32,816 nt of DNA from Chitinispirillaceae bacterium (GCA_016930275.1 JAFGHA010000205.1:1-32816); one strand, 5' to 3'; numbered from the stretch's first letter, positions 17,211-25,885 are shown. Notes: generated by a model from the letters alone, not told the origin. A program made the numbers and translations.

Positions 17211-18632
17211 TCAGTGGTTTGAGAGTTTTTTTAGGCGATAGCCCAGTGACTGACGAGTGATACCGAGCAATTGTGCAGCAACAGATTGATTCCCGTTCGC
17301 ACGAGTCATTGCTTCGCGTACGAGTGAATCCTGTGTTTCGTTTAACGTCGGAAGGTTATCACTGAAGATGATACCGGCAGGCTTTTTTACTGGTCCTGCA
17401 CTGGTATTTTTCTGATGTATTCCGATTGCTTCCCGGAAAGAATCCAAAGAAAGGGTGCCGCTTTTATGCAGAGCAATTGCGTTACGTACCATTGCCTGGA
17501 GTTCCCGCACATTTCCGGGAAAGGAGTATGTCGAAAGCAGGTCAATCAATTCCTTTGGGTAGGAGGGGGCTTTAATACCTTTTTCTTGAGCGGAGGTTTC
17601 AATAAATGATTCAATCAGTAACGGAAGATCTTCTTTACGATCGCGTAATGGAGGAATAGCAATATGGTGGGTCGTGAGCCGGTAATAGAGGTCATTCCGG
17701 AAATCGGAAGCGAGCGCAAGATCATTGATAGACCGGTTTGTTGCTGCTACTATTCGGCAGTGGCTTTGTTTCGGAGTGTCGCATCCAAGAGAAAAGTATT
17801 CATTTTCCTGTAATAGACGAAGTAGTTTTACTTGCGATGACTGCCCGAGTTCGCCAATTTCATCGAGAAAAAGTGTTCCCCCGTCTGCGTTTACTATAAA
17901 ACCTGCTCTTACTGAATCGGCACCGGTAAATGCTCCTTTAACATGGCCGAAAAGGGAATCGCTGAAAGAATTGTCATCCAGACCAGCTATATTGATGGCG
18001 ACAAATCGTCCGGTTGCACCACTGGCAGTATGAATAGCTTGAGCAAACAGTTCTTTACCGGACCCTGTTTCCCCGGTTAGCAGGATTGGATAGCGGTTAA
18101 TGGCAACAGCCTCAATGTAACGGAATGCTGCAAGCATTCGAGGGTTGCGTGTTCGGATCGAGGTGAATAAAGATGGATTTTCCAATGTATCTGAAAGAAA
18201 ACTTTGTGATAATCGCGTGTAGTTACGTTGCAGGGTGCAGAGTTGCACTGCATTATTTACACTGGCAATAAAACGCTCACTCTCTATCGGCTTGACTATA
18301 TAGTCGTAAGCACCTTTTTTCATGCATATTACGGCGGTATTTAAATCATCCACGCCCGTGGCCATAATTATAGGTGTGTTCCGAGCTGCACGTTGGATTT
18401 CCTCCAGCATTTTAAGGCCAGATAAGTCCGGCATTATTATGTCAAGAACCAAAGCATCACACTCGTTCTCGAGTATCCACTGCTGTGCCTGGGAGCTGGA
18501 ATTGAATGCGATAATGTTGTTATACCCGGCGGAGCGAAGGTTCATTTCCATAAGTTGCAGTGCAGTTTTTTCATCGTCCACAAGGATAATGGGATTGTAG
18601 GGTGTCCGCTGAGTATCCCGTAGTGGATTCAT
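17211..18632 (-). CDS. NtrC-family sigma54-dependent response regulator
   Basis: About 473 residues in three domains. The receiver (about 13-125) has VDDE, the phospho-acceptor in ALVLDIIMPDLSG and the KPIE lysine. The AAA+ domain (about 155-385) has Walker A GETGSGKE, the sigma54-contacting loop KGAFTGADS, Walker B GGTLFLDEIGEL, and RNDLYYRL. The C-terminus is a Fis-type helix-turn-helix (NGNQSVAAQLLGITRQSLGYRL). It should open sigma54 promoters when phosphorylated. The ATG at 18632 overlaps the stop of the upstream kinase gene as ATGA, so translation is coupled and the two form a cognate pair. A second ATG four codons earlier (18644) is possible. I found no clear sigma54 (-24/-12) promoter nearby. 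Confidence 0.93.
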   Translation of the reverse strand: MNPLRDTQRTPYNPIILVDDEKTALQLMEMNLRSAGYNNIIAFNSSSQAQQWILENECDALVLDIIMPDLSGLKMLEEIQRAARNTPIIMATGVDDLNTAVICMKKGAYDYIVKPIESERFIASVNNAVQLCTLQRNYTRLSQSFLSDTLENPSLFTSIRTRNPRMLAAFRYIEAVAINRYPILLTGETGSGKELFAQAIHTASGATGRFVAINIAGLDDNSFSDSLFGHVKGAFTGADSVRAGFIVNADGGTLFLDEIGELGQSSQVKLLRLLQENEYFSLGCDTPKQSHCRIVAATNRSINDLALASDFRNDLYYRLTTHHIAIPPLRDRKEDLPLLIESFIETSAQEKGIKAPSYPKELIDLLSTYSFPGNVRELQAMVRNAIALHKSGTLSLDSFREAIGIHQKNTSAGPVKKPAGIIFSDNLPTLNETQDSLVREAMTRANGNQSVAAQLLGITRQSLGYRLKKLSNH

Positions 18633-20281
18633 AAAGAGTCGCATTTCGGAAATGTCACAATTACTGTTGTCCCTTTTCCTGCTTTCGATTCGAATCTGAT
18701 AGTTCCTTTATGCTCACGTATAATACTTGCAGTTACCGACAGTCCCAGCCCGGTACCACCACTTTCACGCTTGGTGGTAAAAAAGGGGTCGAGTACATGG
18801 TTCTTGTGCTCTTCAGGGATCCCGCACCCTTCATCGCTCACCGTAATTGTAATGCTTCCTTCACCGGTAACGTTGGTAATAAGTGAAATGCCTTTCCCCT
18901 GGTTGTCCAGCGAGTCGCATGCATTTTGAAGCAGATTGATGACTACCTGTTCGATGCGTTGGAATCTGCCCCAAATAACTGGTGTGTCCGGGGAGAGTGT
19001 CAGGGAGAAATTATCGGTATGTTTTTTAATGTAACTTCTAATCGGGTTAACAGCTACTTTGACAACTTCATTAATATCAACCCGGGAACTTTTTTCCAGA
19101 GGATCTGTTCGGGCATACTCTTTAAGTTCAGAAACAATATTTTTAATTCGTGTCGCACCATCCTTAATACTTCCGATAAGGTTGTCGACGTTACTTTTCA
19201 GTGATTCCATGTCTGAGGCACCAAGCGGGAGCGGTTGGCTGTTTTTGTACATCTGTTCAAAGACCGGCATGCATGCCTCGCACACCTGTTTTAAAAGTGG
19301 AATACTCAGGGTTATATAGTTGTTTGGATTGTTTATTTCATGAGCAATGCCCGAGACAAGTATACCCAGTCTAGCCATTTTTTCAGTTTGGAGTAACTGT
19401 AGTTGGTGTAGACGTTCCTTTTCCTCGGCTTGTTTGTAAATGGATATATTGGATGCGATACCAACCACTCGTTTAATTTCACCCTCATTGTTTTTTATAG
19501 GGAAGGTGCGCAGGCGTATCCAGGTTATACTACCGTCGGGACGAATAATCCTGAATTCCTCATTGATCGAAGTAGTGTAACGTTTATTTTCATCGGCAAA
19601 TGCAACATGAGGGCGGTCTTCCTTATGAATGATCGAAGTCAGTTCAATACCCATTTGAATTACCCGGGAAGCCGGGATGCCAATCACACTTTCGGTTGCA
19701 GGACTTGCATATATGATCGACCGGGTTCCGGCATCAAGGATGAAGAATACCTCGTCGATATTCTTAACGAGTTGCTGAAAACGATCTTCCTTTTTTTGCA
19801 GCGAATCTTCGAGAATGCGATGTTCGGTAATATCTCTTACTACCTCAATCGCACCGATCCTCTTTCCGTTTGAATCAAAAAGGGGGGAAGCTGCTATCCA
19901 TAAATAGGCGCCTGAACCGTTGTTGAATGTGGGTATAAAAGTCTCTGCGTTGATAACCATACCGTCACGACGTATATAATCATATTTGTCTTTTACGGTG
20001 TGCTCATCGGTATCAAGCAGATCCACTAGAATTGGTCTACTGGTCTGGTAAAAAGGCGTTGAATAGTCGGGGTTGCCGAGTATTGCATCTTTACTAACGC
20101 CAGTCATTTTCTCGGCCGCTTTATTCCAGTGGGTAACACGGTGTTGATGATCGATGACAAAGGTTGCATCGGGAAGAAACTCAATTATCTGCCAAAGCTT
20201 GGTGTTTTCTTCTCTGATCCGGATAATTTCTTTATTGATGGTATCAATGGTATCTTTAGTTTCAAATTCATTGGCTTTCAT
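18629..20281 (-). CDS. PAS-domain sensor histidine kinase
   Basis: About 550 residues, cytoplasmic, without membrane helices. After a short coiled coil (about 5-35) come two PAS domains, one around FLPDATFVIDHQHRVTHWN and one around IDEVFFILDAGTRSIIYASP, each followed by a PAC-like segment. The dimerisation domain has the H-box ILVSGIAHEINNPNNYI, typical of NtrB- and HydH-like kinases, and the ATPase domain has VINLLQNACDSL, VSDEGCGIPEEH, FTTKRESGGTGLGLSV and GTTVIVTFP. It is the likely partner of the NtrC-type regulator, whose start codon overlaps its stop. The signal is probably cytoplasmic (redox or small ligand). An ATG ten codons upstream (20311) is an alternative start. Confidence 0.9.
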   Translation of the reverse strand: MKANEFETKDTIDTINKEIIRIREENTKLWQIIEFLPDATFVIDHQHRVTHWNKAAEKMTGVSKDAILGNPDYSTPFYQTSRPILVDLLDTDEHTVKDKYDYIRRDGMVINAETFIPTFNNGSGAYLWIAASPLFDSNGKRIGAIEVVRDITEHRILEDSLQKKEDRFQQLVKNIDEVFFILDAGTRSIIYASPATESVIGIPASRVIQMGIELTSIIHKEDRPHVAFADENKRYTTSINEEFRIIRPDGSITWIRLRTFPIKNNEGEIKRVVGIASNISIYKQAEEKERLHQLQLLQTEKMARLGILVSGIAHEINNPNNYITLSIPLLKQVCEACMPVFEQMYKNSQPLPLGASDMESLKSNVDNLIGSIKDGATRIKNIVSELKEYARTDPLEKSSRVDINEVVKVAVNPIRSYIKKHTDNFSLTLSPDTPVIWGRFQRIEQVVINLLQNACDSLDNQGKGISLITNVTGEGSITITVSDEGCGIPEEHKNHVLDPFFTTKRESGGTGLGLSVTASIIREHKGTIRFESKAGKGTTVIVTFPKCDSL

Positions 20282-20385
20282 ACATAAACATTTCCGGATT
20301 CTATGAACCATTCGCCATCATTGAGATGTTGTTGTCGGTGTTCAGGAAAAAACAGGATACTTCTACCTGGTGTATTCTCAAGTCT

Positions 20386-20414
20386 ATTATCCTTCTTATA
20401 CGGCTATTTTTCAA
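20386..20414 (-). promoter_or_regulatory. Candidate promoter of the PAS kinase-regulator operon
   Basis: On the minus strand TTGAAA (20409-20414) and GATAAT (20386-20391) are 17 nt apart, five of six matches at the -10 box. It lies about 100 nt upstream of the kinase start and fits a sigma70-type promoter, so the operon itself need not depend on sigma54. Confidence 0.5.
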
Positions 20415-20690
20415 TCCAAATTACACTCTGAAAGGTATTTTGAAAAAACAAACAATTGCAGTGGAACTGCACTGGCGATCCGTACCCTGGCATTGTGGAT
20501 CCAGAACGCTTACGAAACGAAAGTGACAAAACATTTTCATTGCCATTTCTTATGCGCAGTGAGTCCAGTACTGCGTACTTTTTTTACTATAAACGCATTG
20601 TGCGATAGCACAAACAGTTACAGTAACTATTATCTCAGAGATAAATGGCAAAGTATCTTATCACTGACCCCGCCCGAAGCGGTACAATAA

Positions 20691-20741
20691 AAACGGTGTG
20701 CAACACCGGATACTATACGCTTATTGAATGATAATGACAAA
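20691..20741 (+). repeat. 51-nt hairpin-bearing repeat, copy B (pairs with 13511-13561)
   Basis: On the plus strand it begins AAACGGTGTGCAACACCGG and ends TGACAAA. CGGTGT and ACACCG pair around GCA. GGATAC, TACGC and TTGAA align with copy A. It is in the opposite orientation to copy A, so the pair forms distant inverted repeats about 7.1 kb apart. Confidence 0.6.
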
Positions 20742-20778
20742 GGACGGGGTATTTTTGTTTTGAATAAAACAGCTACCC

Positions 20779-22551
20779 TCAAAAATCCATCACCGCATCA
20801 AACGCCTTTTTCGGCTGGAGATGCTTATCGAACAGAAGCGGATGATCCGGTCTCCCGGATGAAAGTTCCGACAACCACGTATTGTCATCCGCGATACCCC
20901 AGAAGGTTACATTCTGCAGTTTGTCCGCATTTCTGCGGAACATTTCGAAAAACTCCCGGTACCGGGCGGCCATTTTGTCCTGATATTCCTCATTCAGATC
21001 GTAGCCGGTATACCACCGTGATTGATCACTTGAAGCATAATCCCTTGTATAAATGGATATATCGAGTTCCGTAATATGCACATCCAGTCCGAGTGCCGCA
21101 TACTCCTGAATCTCTTTCTCCAGATTTTCCACGGTCTGGTACACCGTCTGATTGGTCATTTTCTCCTGAGCGGTGGATATGTTCAGATGGCACTGCAGCC
21201 CGACACCATCGATAAGATTCTGTTCCTGCAATCTTTTAACAAATGAGATAATGAACTCACGTTTGCCGTCCAGATAGTTCCAGTAGTCATTGTAAAACAG
21301 CTTCGCGTCCGGATCCGCCGCACGCGCGGCCCTGAACGCTTCGAAAATGTGGTCTTCGCCGGCGACCTGCTGCCACCTGCTGTTGCGATACCCCCATCGT
21401 ACCAACGGACCGAGGTCCTCACCCACATCCTGACCGGCGGCATCATACCCGATCACCGCTTCATTGACAACGTCCCATGCATAGACCCGGCCTTTGAACT
21501 CCTGCATGACCCGTGTCACATGGGTCCGGATCCGTTGCAGCACCTGCTCTTTTGACCCCTGGTATACCCAGTCAGGGGTCTGGTTGTACCAGACAAGCAC
21601 ATGTCCCCGAACCAGCATGCCATTTGTTACAGCGGCATTCACCATGGCATTCGCCTGATCGAATTGAAAGTTTCCTTCGGTCGGCTGCAGCGATTCCCAC
21701 TTCATTTCGTTTTCACAGACTGCCGCATTAAAGTGTTCTTTCCAGATGGCGGCATGAGCATCCCTGTAGGAATCGCCGTCAATCGCCGCCCCGACGGGGA
21801 AATAGTTCGCGTACTTTCTGCCGAGCGACGTTTCAGTGGCAGTACTGTCGATCGGCGTGAGTACAATCAAAAGATCGTCCATCCGGTATGACGAAATATC
21901 AACAAGCGTATCATTGAATCCAGCTCCGGTGATTTTCAGCTGATCAACGGCAGCCTGACTCCACCCGCGTTGACGGATTCCGGTAGACGGGACGGCATCG
22001 GTACCAGTGAGGTACATTTCCGTTGCGGTTACCATAAGTTTCCGGACAAGCGACAGGCGGCCTGCGGAAAAGGTTACAAGATATACTCCGGATGAAAGCC
22101 CGCTGAGATCCATAATTCCTGATCCGGGCCTGTCTTTTTCGGGGGCATACCTGCGGATGCACCTCCCGCCTGCATTGTAAAGTGACACCTTTTCATTGGT
22201 CATAGCTATCGGAATCTTCATCCTGTTACCTGAAAGACGGACCGTACAGTCCCGGCGTGAATTCCTGCGGGTGACGTCAATGCCGCCGGTGCTATTCGAA
22301 ATGGAAAATGCACCATCGGCGTCGGTTGTATCGATAAAAAGAGGATTGTTCACGAGTGATATGATCGCATTTTCAACCGGGTCGTTCCCGTCGGTTACCG
22401 TACCGGAAAGAGCGATCTGTAGAGCAGGGGCGGATGCATGCACTACGGTATGCACCAGCATGGCTACACAACAACTTGTAATCAGGTTCATACCACACCG
22501 TAACTTAAAACTGTGCACCGGATGAAGTGTTTCTCCTGTGAAATATTGCAT
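20779..22551 (-). CDS. GH10 endo-1,4-beta-xylanase with N-terminal beta domains
   Basis: The 590-residue protein has a signal peptide (best from an internal Met at residue 21, MNLITSCCVAMLVHTVVHAS), a carboxypeptidase-regulatory-like domain (about 45-110, LSGTVTDGNDPVENAIISL), a sorting-like beta module (about 120-175, VSLYNAGGR to LSSGVYLVTF) and a GH10 catalytic barrel (about 243-590). Catalytic residues are clear: acid/base E364 in WDVVNEAV and nucleophile E495 in HITELDIS; NEMKWE, GHVLVW and WGIADDNTW also fit. It should cut xylan backbones outside the cell. The ATG at 22551 lies 2 nt after the stop of the upstream gene, suggesting coupled translation. The sorting-like module is internal here, where such domains are normally C-terminal. 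Confidence 0.93.
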   Translation of the reverse strand: MQYFTGETLHPVHSFKLRCGMNLITSCCVAMLVHTVVHASAPALQIALSGTVTDGNDPVENAIISLVNNPLFIDTTDADGAFSISNSTGGIDVTRRNSRRDCTVRLSGNRMKIPIAMTNEKVSLYNAGGRCIRRYAPEKDRPGSGIMDLSGLSSGVYLVTFSAGRLSLVRKLMVTATEMYLTGTDAVPSTGIRQRGWSQAAVDQLKITGAGFNDTLVDISSYRMDDLLIVLTPIDSTATETSLGRKYANYFPVGAAIDGDSYRDAHAAIWKEHFNAAVCENEMKWESLQPTEGNFQFDQANAMVNAAVTNGMLVRGHVLVWYNQTPDWVYQGSKEQVLQRIRTHVTRVMQEFKGRVYAWDVVNEAVIGYDAAGQDVGEDLGPLVRWGYRNSRWQQVAGEDHIFEAFRAARAADPDAKLFYNDYWNYLDGKREFIISFVKRLQEQNLIDGVGLQCHLNISTAQEKMTNQTVYQTVENLEKEIQEYAALGLDVHITELDISIYTRDYASSDQSRWYTGYDLNEEYQDKMAARYREFFEMFRRNADKLQNVTFWGIADDNTWLSELSSGRPDHPLLFDKHLQPKKAFDAVMDF

Positions 22552-22553
22552 CT

Positions 22554-24008
22554 TCAGAAATGTGCGGCAACCGGAACAATAAATCGGTATTCATTTAAAC
22601 CACACTCCCGGTTTCCATTAACTGTAACTACATACACCCCGGACGGATAGTCGGAAAACCTGATGATCGCACTTGATCGACCGACAGTTGAAGTATGGTA
22701 GTACAATTTTCCCGCAAGTGAATAGACGGATATCCCAATGGGTTTATCTTGTGAGCGGTAAACTACTCTGAACGAACCATTCGATTTTGAACCAATAATC
22801 CTATAGGGATTACCACTGGATTGCGCTGCTGTTTGGCGGTATGCAACCGATGCGGAGGGACAATATCTATTCTCATTACATGTCAGACCGTTAAGCCCCT
22901 CACACCTCTCGCTGCATGAAACAGTAACAACTTCGCTGCTGGTGTCAATTTTGAACTGCTGACTATATGAATAAGAAAAATATGAATGCATATCATACTG
23001 ATATTGACTTTCTTCAAAATACCAGTAATTTTCATCATACCATGCAATAAGACGGGATGCATCCTGATTGGTCACCACCGTCGGGCATGTAATTATCCGC
23101 TGTCTCACGTCCCTGACAATGACTGGATCGATCCTGAGTTTCAGGGGCGAGGCTGTTAAGTAGTCCTGATAAGCCTGCTCAAGTGAAAAAGGAGGTTCAT
23201 CAACAGTTGTGCTGAAGGGTACCGGTATGAATGCGAAACGTTTCCGGGCGCTTCCAATATAAAGGACCTGACACAGTGGCATCGAGTTCTTTTTATCAAG
23301 GAAAGGCAGTATATACTGACAGGTATTATTTTGTGCATAATCATAGGTTTCAGAAAAAGCATTTATCTGTAACGTATCGGCAACAGCTTGCGAAATATCT
23401 ACCGTATCGAACCTAAAACCACCGACTCTGCACATATTGCCGCAATTATCATATTCGGTGGAAAAAATCGTCGTATCAAAACCGTGAGTATCACCGAAAG
23501 ATAATGTAAATATCGAATCGCCTTGTATAGTATCGACTTCATCCTCAACTTTTACGGTTGCCATAAACAGGTTAAATTCCGTCGGAACCATAATGAACCG
23601 CCAGACAATATCCACACTACTACTGTCAGCAGCCGTAATCCTTGCGGTCAATGTATGCACCGTATCGGACGGAAACATCGCCAGATTGAAATAATCGTCC
23701 AATCCAAGGGAAACAGTATCCGGTTTTTTAATCGTTTTCCCGTAATTTCTCGCATCTGAAGCACTGTCAATCAACCATTGCACATTACTCATCTCTTCAA
23801 TACCATCGCTACAGACAGCAAACTCAACCGGCCCGAAAAAGTATTGAAGCATATATGCCAGCAGGGTCGCATCATCAGTATTTTCAATGGAAATATGGTG
23901 TATCGAAGGCAGGAGTAACGTATCGGCAACGGGTGGACAGGCAGTAAAAGCACCAACCTGATACACCAATAATGTCAGAAAAATGCAGAGTGTTTTTCGA
24001 AATATCAT
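22554..24008 (-). CDS. Secreted protein of unknown function with C-terminal sorting-like domain
   Basis: The 484-residue product has a signal peptide (MIFRKTLCIFLTLLVYQVGA). The body (about 25-400) is rich in beta strands, aromatic residues and cysteine, including CSERCEGLNGLTCNENRYC (six-residue spaced cysteines near residue 375), and I recognise no family or catalytic motif. The last 85 residues (FRVVYRSQDKPIGISVYSLA to YPSGVYVVTVNG) form a sorting-type beta domain like those of type IX secretion substrates. It is the first gene of a two-gene unit with the GH10 xylanase, so a role in xylan binding or processing is a fair guess only. Its G+C is clearly lower than that of the xylanase gene, hinting at different origins. 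Confidence 0.75.
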   Translation of the reverse strand: MIFRKTLCIFLTLLVYQVGAFTACPPVADTLLLPSIHHISIENTDDATLLAYMLQYFFGPVEFAVCSDGIEEMSNVQWLIDSASDARNYGKTIKKPDTVSLGLDDYFNLAMFPSDTVHTLTARITAADSSSVDIVWRFIMVPTEFNLFMATVKVEDEVDTIQGDSIFTLSFGDTHGFDTTIFSTEYDNCGNMCRVGGFRFDTVDISQAVADTLQINAFSETYDYAQNNTCQYILPFLDKKNSMPLCQVLYIGSARKRFAFIPVPFSTTVDEPPFSLEQAYQDYLTASPLKLRIDPVIVRDVRQRIITCPTVVTNQDASRLIAWYDENYWYFEESQYQYDMHSYFSYSYSQQFKIDTSSEVVTVSCSERCEGLNGLTCNENRYCPSASVAYRQTAAQSSGNPYRIIGSKSNGSFRVVYRSQDKPIGISVYSLAGKLYYHTSTVGRSSAIIRFSDYPSGVYVVTVNGNRECGLNEYRFIVPVAAHF

Positions 24009-24316
24009 GAGTGTCCGATCAACCTGAGGCTATTGTCCTGTTCCAGAGAGGAGGGTATTACTATAATTATAATAGAACTTCAAGCAAATAGTCGGACTAA
24101 AACTTAAAATCCGTTTTCGCGCAGAAAACAACGGGATAAACCATTTAACTGTCGTTAAATCGTCGACGGGGAAGCGCCTCATCTTTCAGCGGTGATACGG
24201 TTGGCCTTCGAAGTACCCTGCGGTACAAATAATTCACAGACAATTCCAAACATTGACCAACATGACCTGATATGATATATTATACCTATATGGAACTACC
24301 AGGTCAGGAGGCGGTC
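24009..24316. other. Divergent control region before vapBC
   Basis: These 308 nt lie between the divergent secreted-protein gene and the antitoxin gene. They contain a perfect TATAAT on the minus strand near 24060 without a good -35 box, an inverted repeat ATTTAAC-TGTC-GTTAAAT (24143-24160), and the toxin-antitoxin promoter and operator. Confidence 0.45.
24253..24306 (+). promoter_or_regulatory. vapBC promoter with flanking inverted repeat (likely autorepression operator)
   Basis: TTGACC (24253-24258) and TATATT (24276-24281) are 17 nt apart. TGACCTG (24263-24269) and CAGGTCA (24300-24306) are exact reverse complements placed around the -10 box and transcription start, the usual place for the operator bound by an antitoxin or toxin-antitoxin complex. 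Confidence 0.55.
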
Positions 24317-24544
24317 ATGATCATAAATGTTTCCGAAGCAAAAGCCAAACTGTCAAAATTGCTCGATATGGTATACCATGGCGAAGAGGTAACCATAGCA
24401 AAAAACAATCTTCCGATAGCGGATCTCGTCAGACACCACAGTAAAGGAAAAAGGAAGCTTGGTATGGCGAAGGGCATGCTCACAATACCGGGGAATTTCA
24501 ACGATGAAGACCGGGAGATCAACCGGATGTTTTACGGAGACTGA
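24317..24544 (+). CDS. Antitoxin, Phd/YefM-type
   Basis: The 75-residue protein opens with MIINVSEAKAKLSKLLDMV, followed by GEEVTIAKNNLPIADLV, the Phd/YefM DNA-binding fold in which such antitoxins repress their own promoter. The C-terminal half (LGMAKGMLTIPGNFNDEDRE) is the part expected to wrap the toxin; RKLGxxKGxxxIPxxFxxxD is common in antitoxins paired with PIN toxins. AGGAGG ends five nt before the ATG at 24317, deciding the start over an upstream one. The toxin gene follows after 1 nt. Confidence 0.9.
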   Translation: MIINVSEAKAKLSKLLDMVYHGEEVTIAKNNLPIADLVRHHSKGKRKLGMAKGMLTIPGNFNDEDREINRMFYGD

Positions 24545-24545
24545 T

Positions 24546-24920
24546 TTGCGTATTATTCTTGATACCCATATTTTTCTCTGGTGCCTCGCCGAACCGGAAA
24601 ATTTATCCGAACAGCAACGAAATGAAATCGAAACACTGGCCAACACGGTAATGGTCAGCGCAATTTCTATTGCGGAACTGATGATCAAATCATCACTCGG
24701 TAAACTTGCCCTCTCTTTTGATCCGGTTGAAAAAGCTCGTGAAGCCGGGTTCGATCTGCTTGATTTCAGTGCCAAAGATGCTCTTCTGTTGGGTACACTT
24801 CCCTTTCATCACCGGGATCCTTTTGATAGAATGCTGATCGCGCAAAGCATCAGCAATAATTATCCGATCATCTCGAATGATACGAAGTTCTGTTCGTATG
24901 CGTGCCGGGTTATAACGTAA
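24546..24920 (+). CDS. vapC: PIN-domain toxin, VapC-like
   Basis: The 124-residue protein is a PIN-domain ribonuclease, the toxin partner of the preceding antitoxin. It starts with LRIILDTHIFLWCLAEPE, containing the first metal-binding aspartate. VSAISIAELMIKSSLGKL contains the conserved glutamate, and HHRDPFDRMLIAQSI and ISNDTKF hold the further acidic residues. All catalytic positions appear intact. The start is a TTG at 24546, one nt after the antitoxin stop, with GGAG at the end of the antitoxin gene as ribosome-binding site. The frame is open further upstream inside the antitoxin gene, but that part is only a shadow. Confidence 0.9.
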   Translation: MRIILDTHIFLWCLAEPENLSEQQRNEIETLANTVMVSAISIAELMIKSSLGKLALSFDPVEKAREAGFDLLDFSAKDALLLGTLPFHHRDPFDRMLIAQSISNNYPIISNDTKFCSYACRVIT

Positions 24921-25129
24921 TCGAGAAAAGTACTTTTTCCTTGTACGCTTAGGCTGAAGCTCCCGATCCCGCAACCAACTGGTAACCATCTCCCGGTTTT
25001 CACTTTTTTCAAACCGACCTTCACGCCGCAGCGCATAAAACCGCAACAGACCGGCGGATTTAATCTTGCCGCTCTCGCCCCATCGTTATATATTAAAAAT
25101 TCGTCACCCCACTATCCCGAGGATTGCTC

Positions 25130-25825
25130 ATGGAATACGCATATGAATTCGCCTTTGAAAACGGCAGAAAAGAAACTTTTGCCCTCTCAATCAGTGATAC
25201 GACCCTGTTGTTGGCCCCCCTGCCGGTTGATTCCGATGAGGAGTGGATGCAATTGACCTTTCATCAATGCAGCGTGTGTACACTTAGTTCCTCGGAGCAT
25301 ACCCACTGTCCTGTCGCGAAGAATTTATCGTATCTCCTTTCCCGATTCAAAAACAATTTTTCCCATGAAACGGTAACCGCAAGGGTAACAACAAAGGACC
25401 GGATTACTGAAAAAACCGGGTCACTTGAAACGTGTGCGAGTTCCATCATAGGGTTAATTATGGCAACCAGCGGCTGCCCTGTTCTGGATATTCTCCGGCC
25501 GATGGCCTATACACACCTGCCGTTCGCAAATGAGGATGAAACCATTTTCAGAGCGGTTTCAACCTACCTGACCGCCCAGGCAATCAAAGAATCGCAGGGT
25601 CTGAAACCCGACTGGGAAATAAAAAACGTGGCTGATATTTATTCCGGCATCACCAGATTAAACGCGAATTTTACTGAACGGCTACGCGGTCTTCGCGGGA
25701 AGGATGCGAACATCAATGCGATCATTTCACTCGACCTGTTTGCTCAATTGGGTACGTTTACGCTGCCGACCGAATGGATGGAACAGGTAAAGGGTTTTTT
25801 CGCGTCCTATCTTAAAGACGGATAA
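25130..25825 (+). CDS. DUF6901-like conserved protein with Cys/His cluster
   Basis: The 231-residue protein begins MEYAYEFAFENGRKETFAL. Around residues 46-62 it has QCSVCTLSSSEHTHCPVAKN, two cysteines and then H-x-H-C, which could bind a metal. Further blocks are SSIIGLIMATSGCPVLDILR, THLPFANEDETIFRAVSTY and a helical C-terminus with KDANINAIISLDLFAQL. This pattern fits what I remember of DUF6901, whose function is unknown. No signal peptide, so probably cytoplasmic. GAGG seven nt before the ATG at 25130 decides the start over the TTG two codons earlier. It is separated by about 200 nt from the toxin gene and is probably a separate transcript. Confidence 0.65.
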   Translation: MEYAYEFAFENGRKETFALSISDTTLLLAPLPVDSDEEWMQLTFHQCSVCTLSSSEHTHCPVAKNLSYLLSRFKNNFSHETVTARVTTKDRITEKTGSLETCASSIIGLIMATSGCPVLDILRPMAYTHLPFANEDETIFRAVSTYLTAQAIKESQGLKPDWEIKNVADIYSGITRLNANFTERLRGLRGKDANINAIISLDLFAQLGTFTLPTEWMEQVKGFFASYLKDG

Positions 25826-25885
25826 TCCATTGGTACAATCTGCTATTGAGTATCCGCTCAGAATTAGGAGATTTCAGAGGAGAAA

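Larger units (their letters stand above)
20282..20778. other. Intergenic region between the PAS kinase gene and the xylanase gene
   Basis: This A+T-rich stretch of about 500 nt holds the candidate kinase promoter (20386-20414), a short hairpin TGCAGT-GGA-ACTGCA (20457-20471), a small stem AGTAC/GTACT followed by seven T (20567-20585, plus strand) and repeat copy B (20691-20741). Open frames here lack ribosome-binding sites and known motifs. Confidence 0.45.

Noticed and set aside
15806..20778. Sigma54 (-24/-12) promoters controlled by the NtrC-type regulator
   Set aside because: I looked for TGGCAC-N5-TTGC patterns in the intergenic parts of the signalling cluster on both strands and found none convincing.
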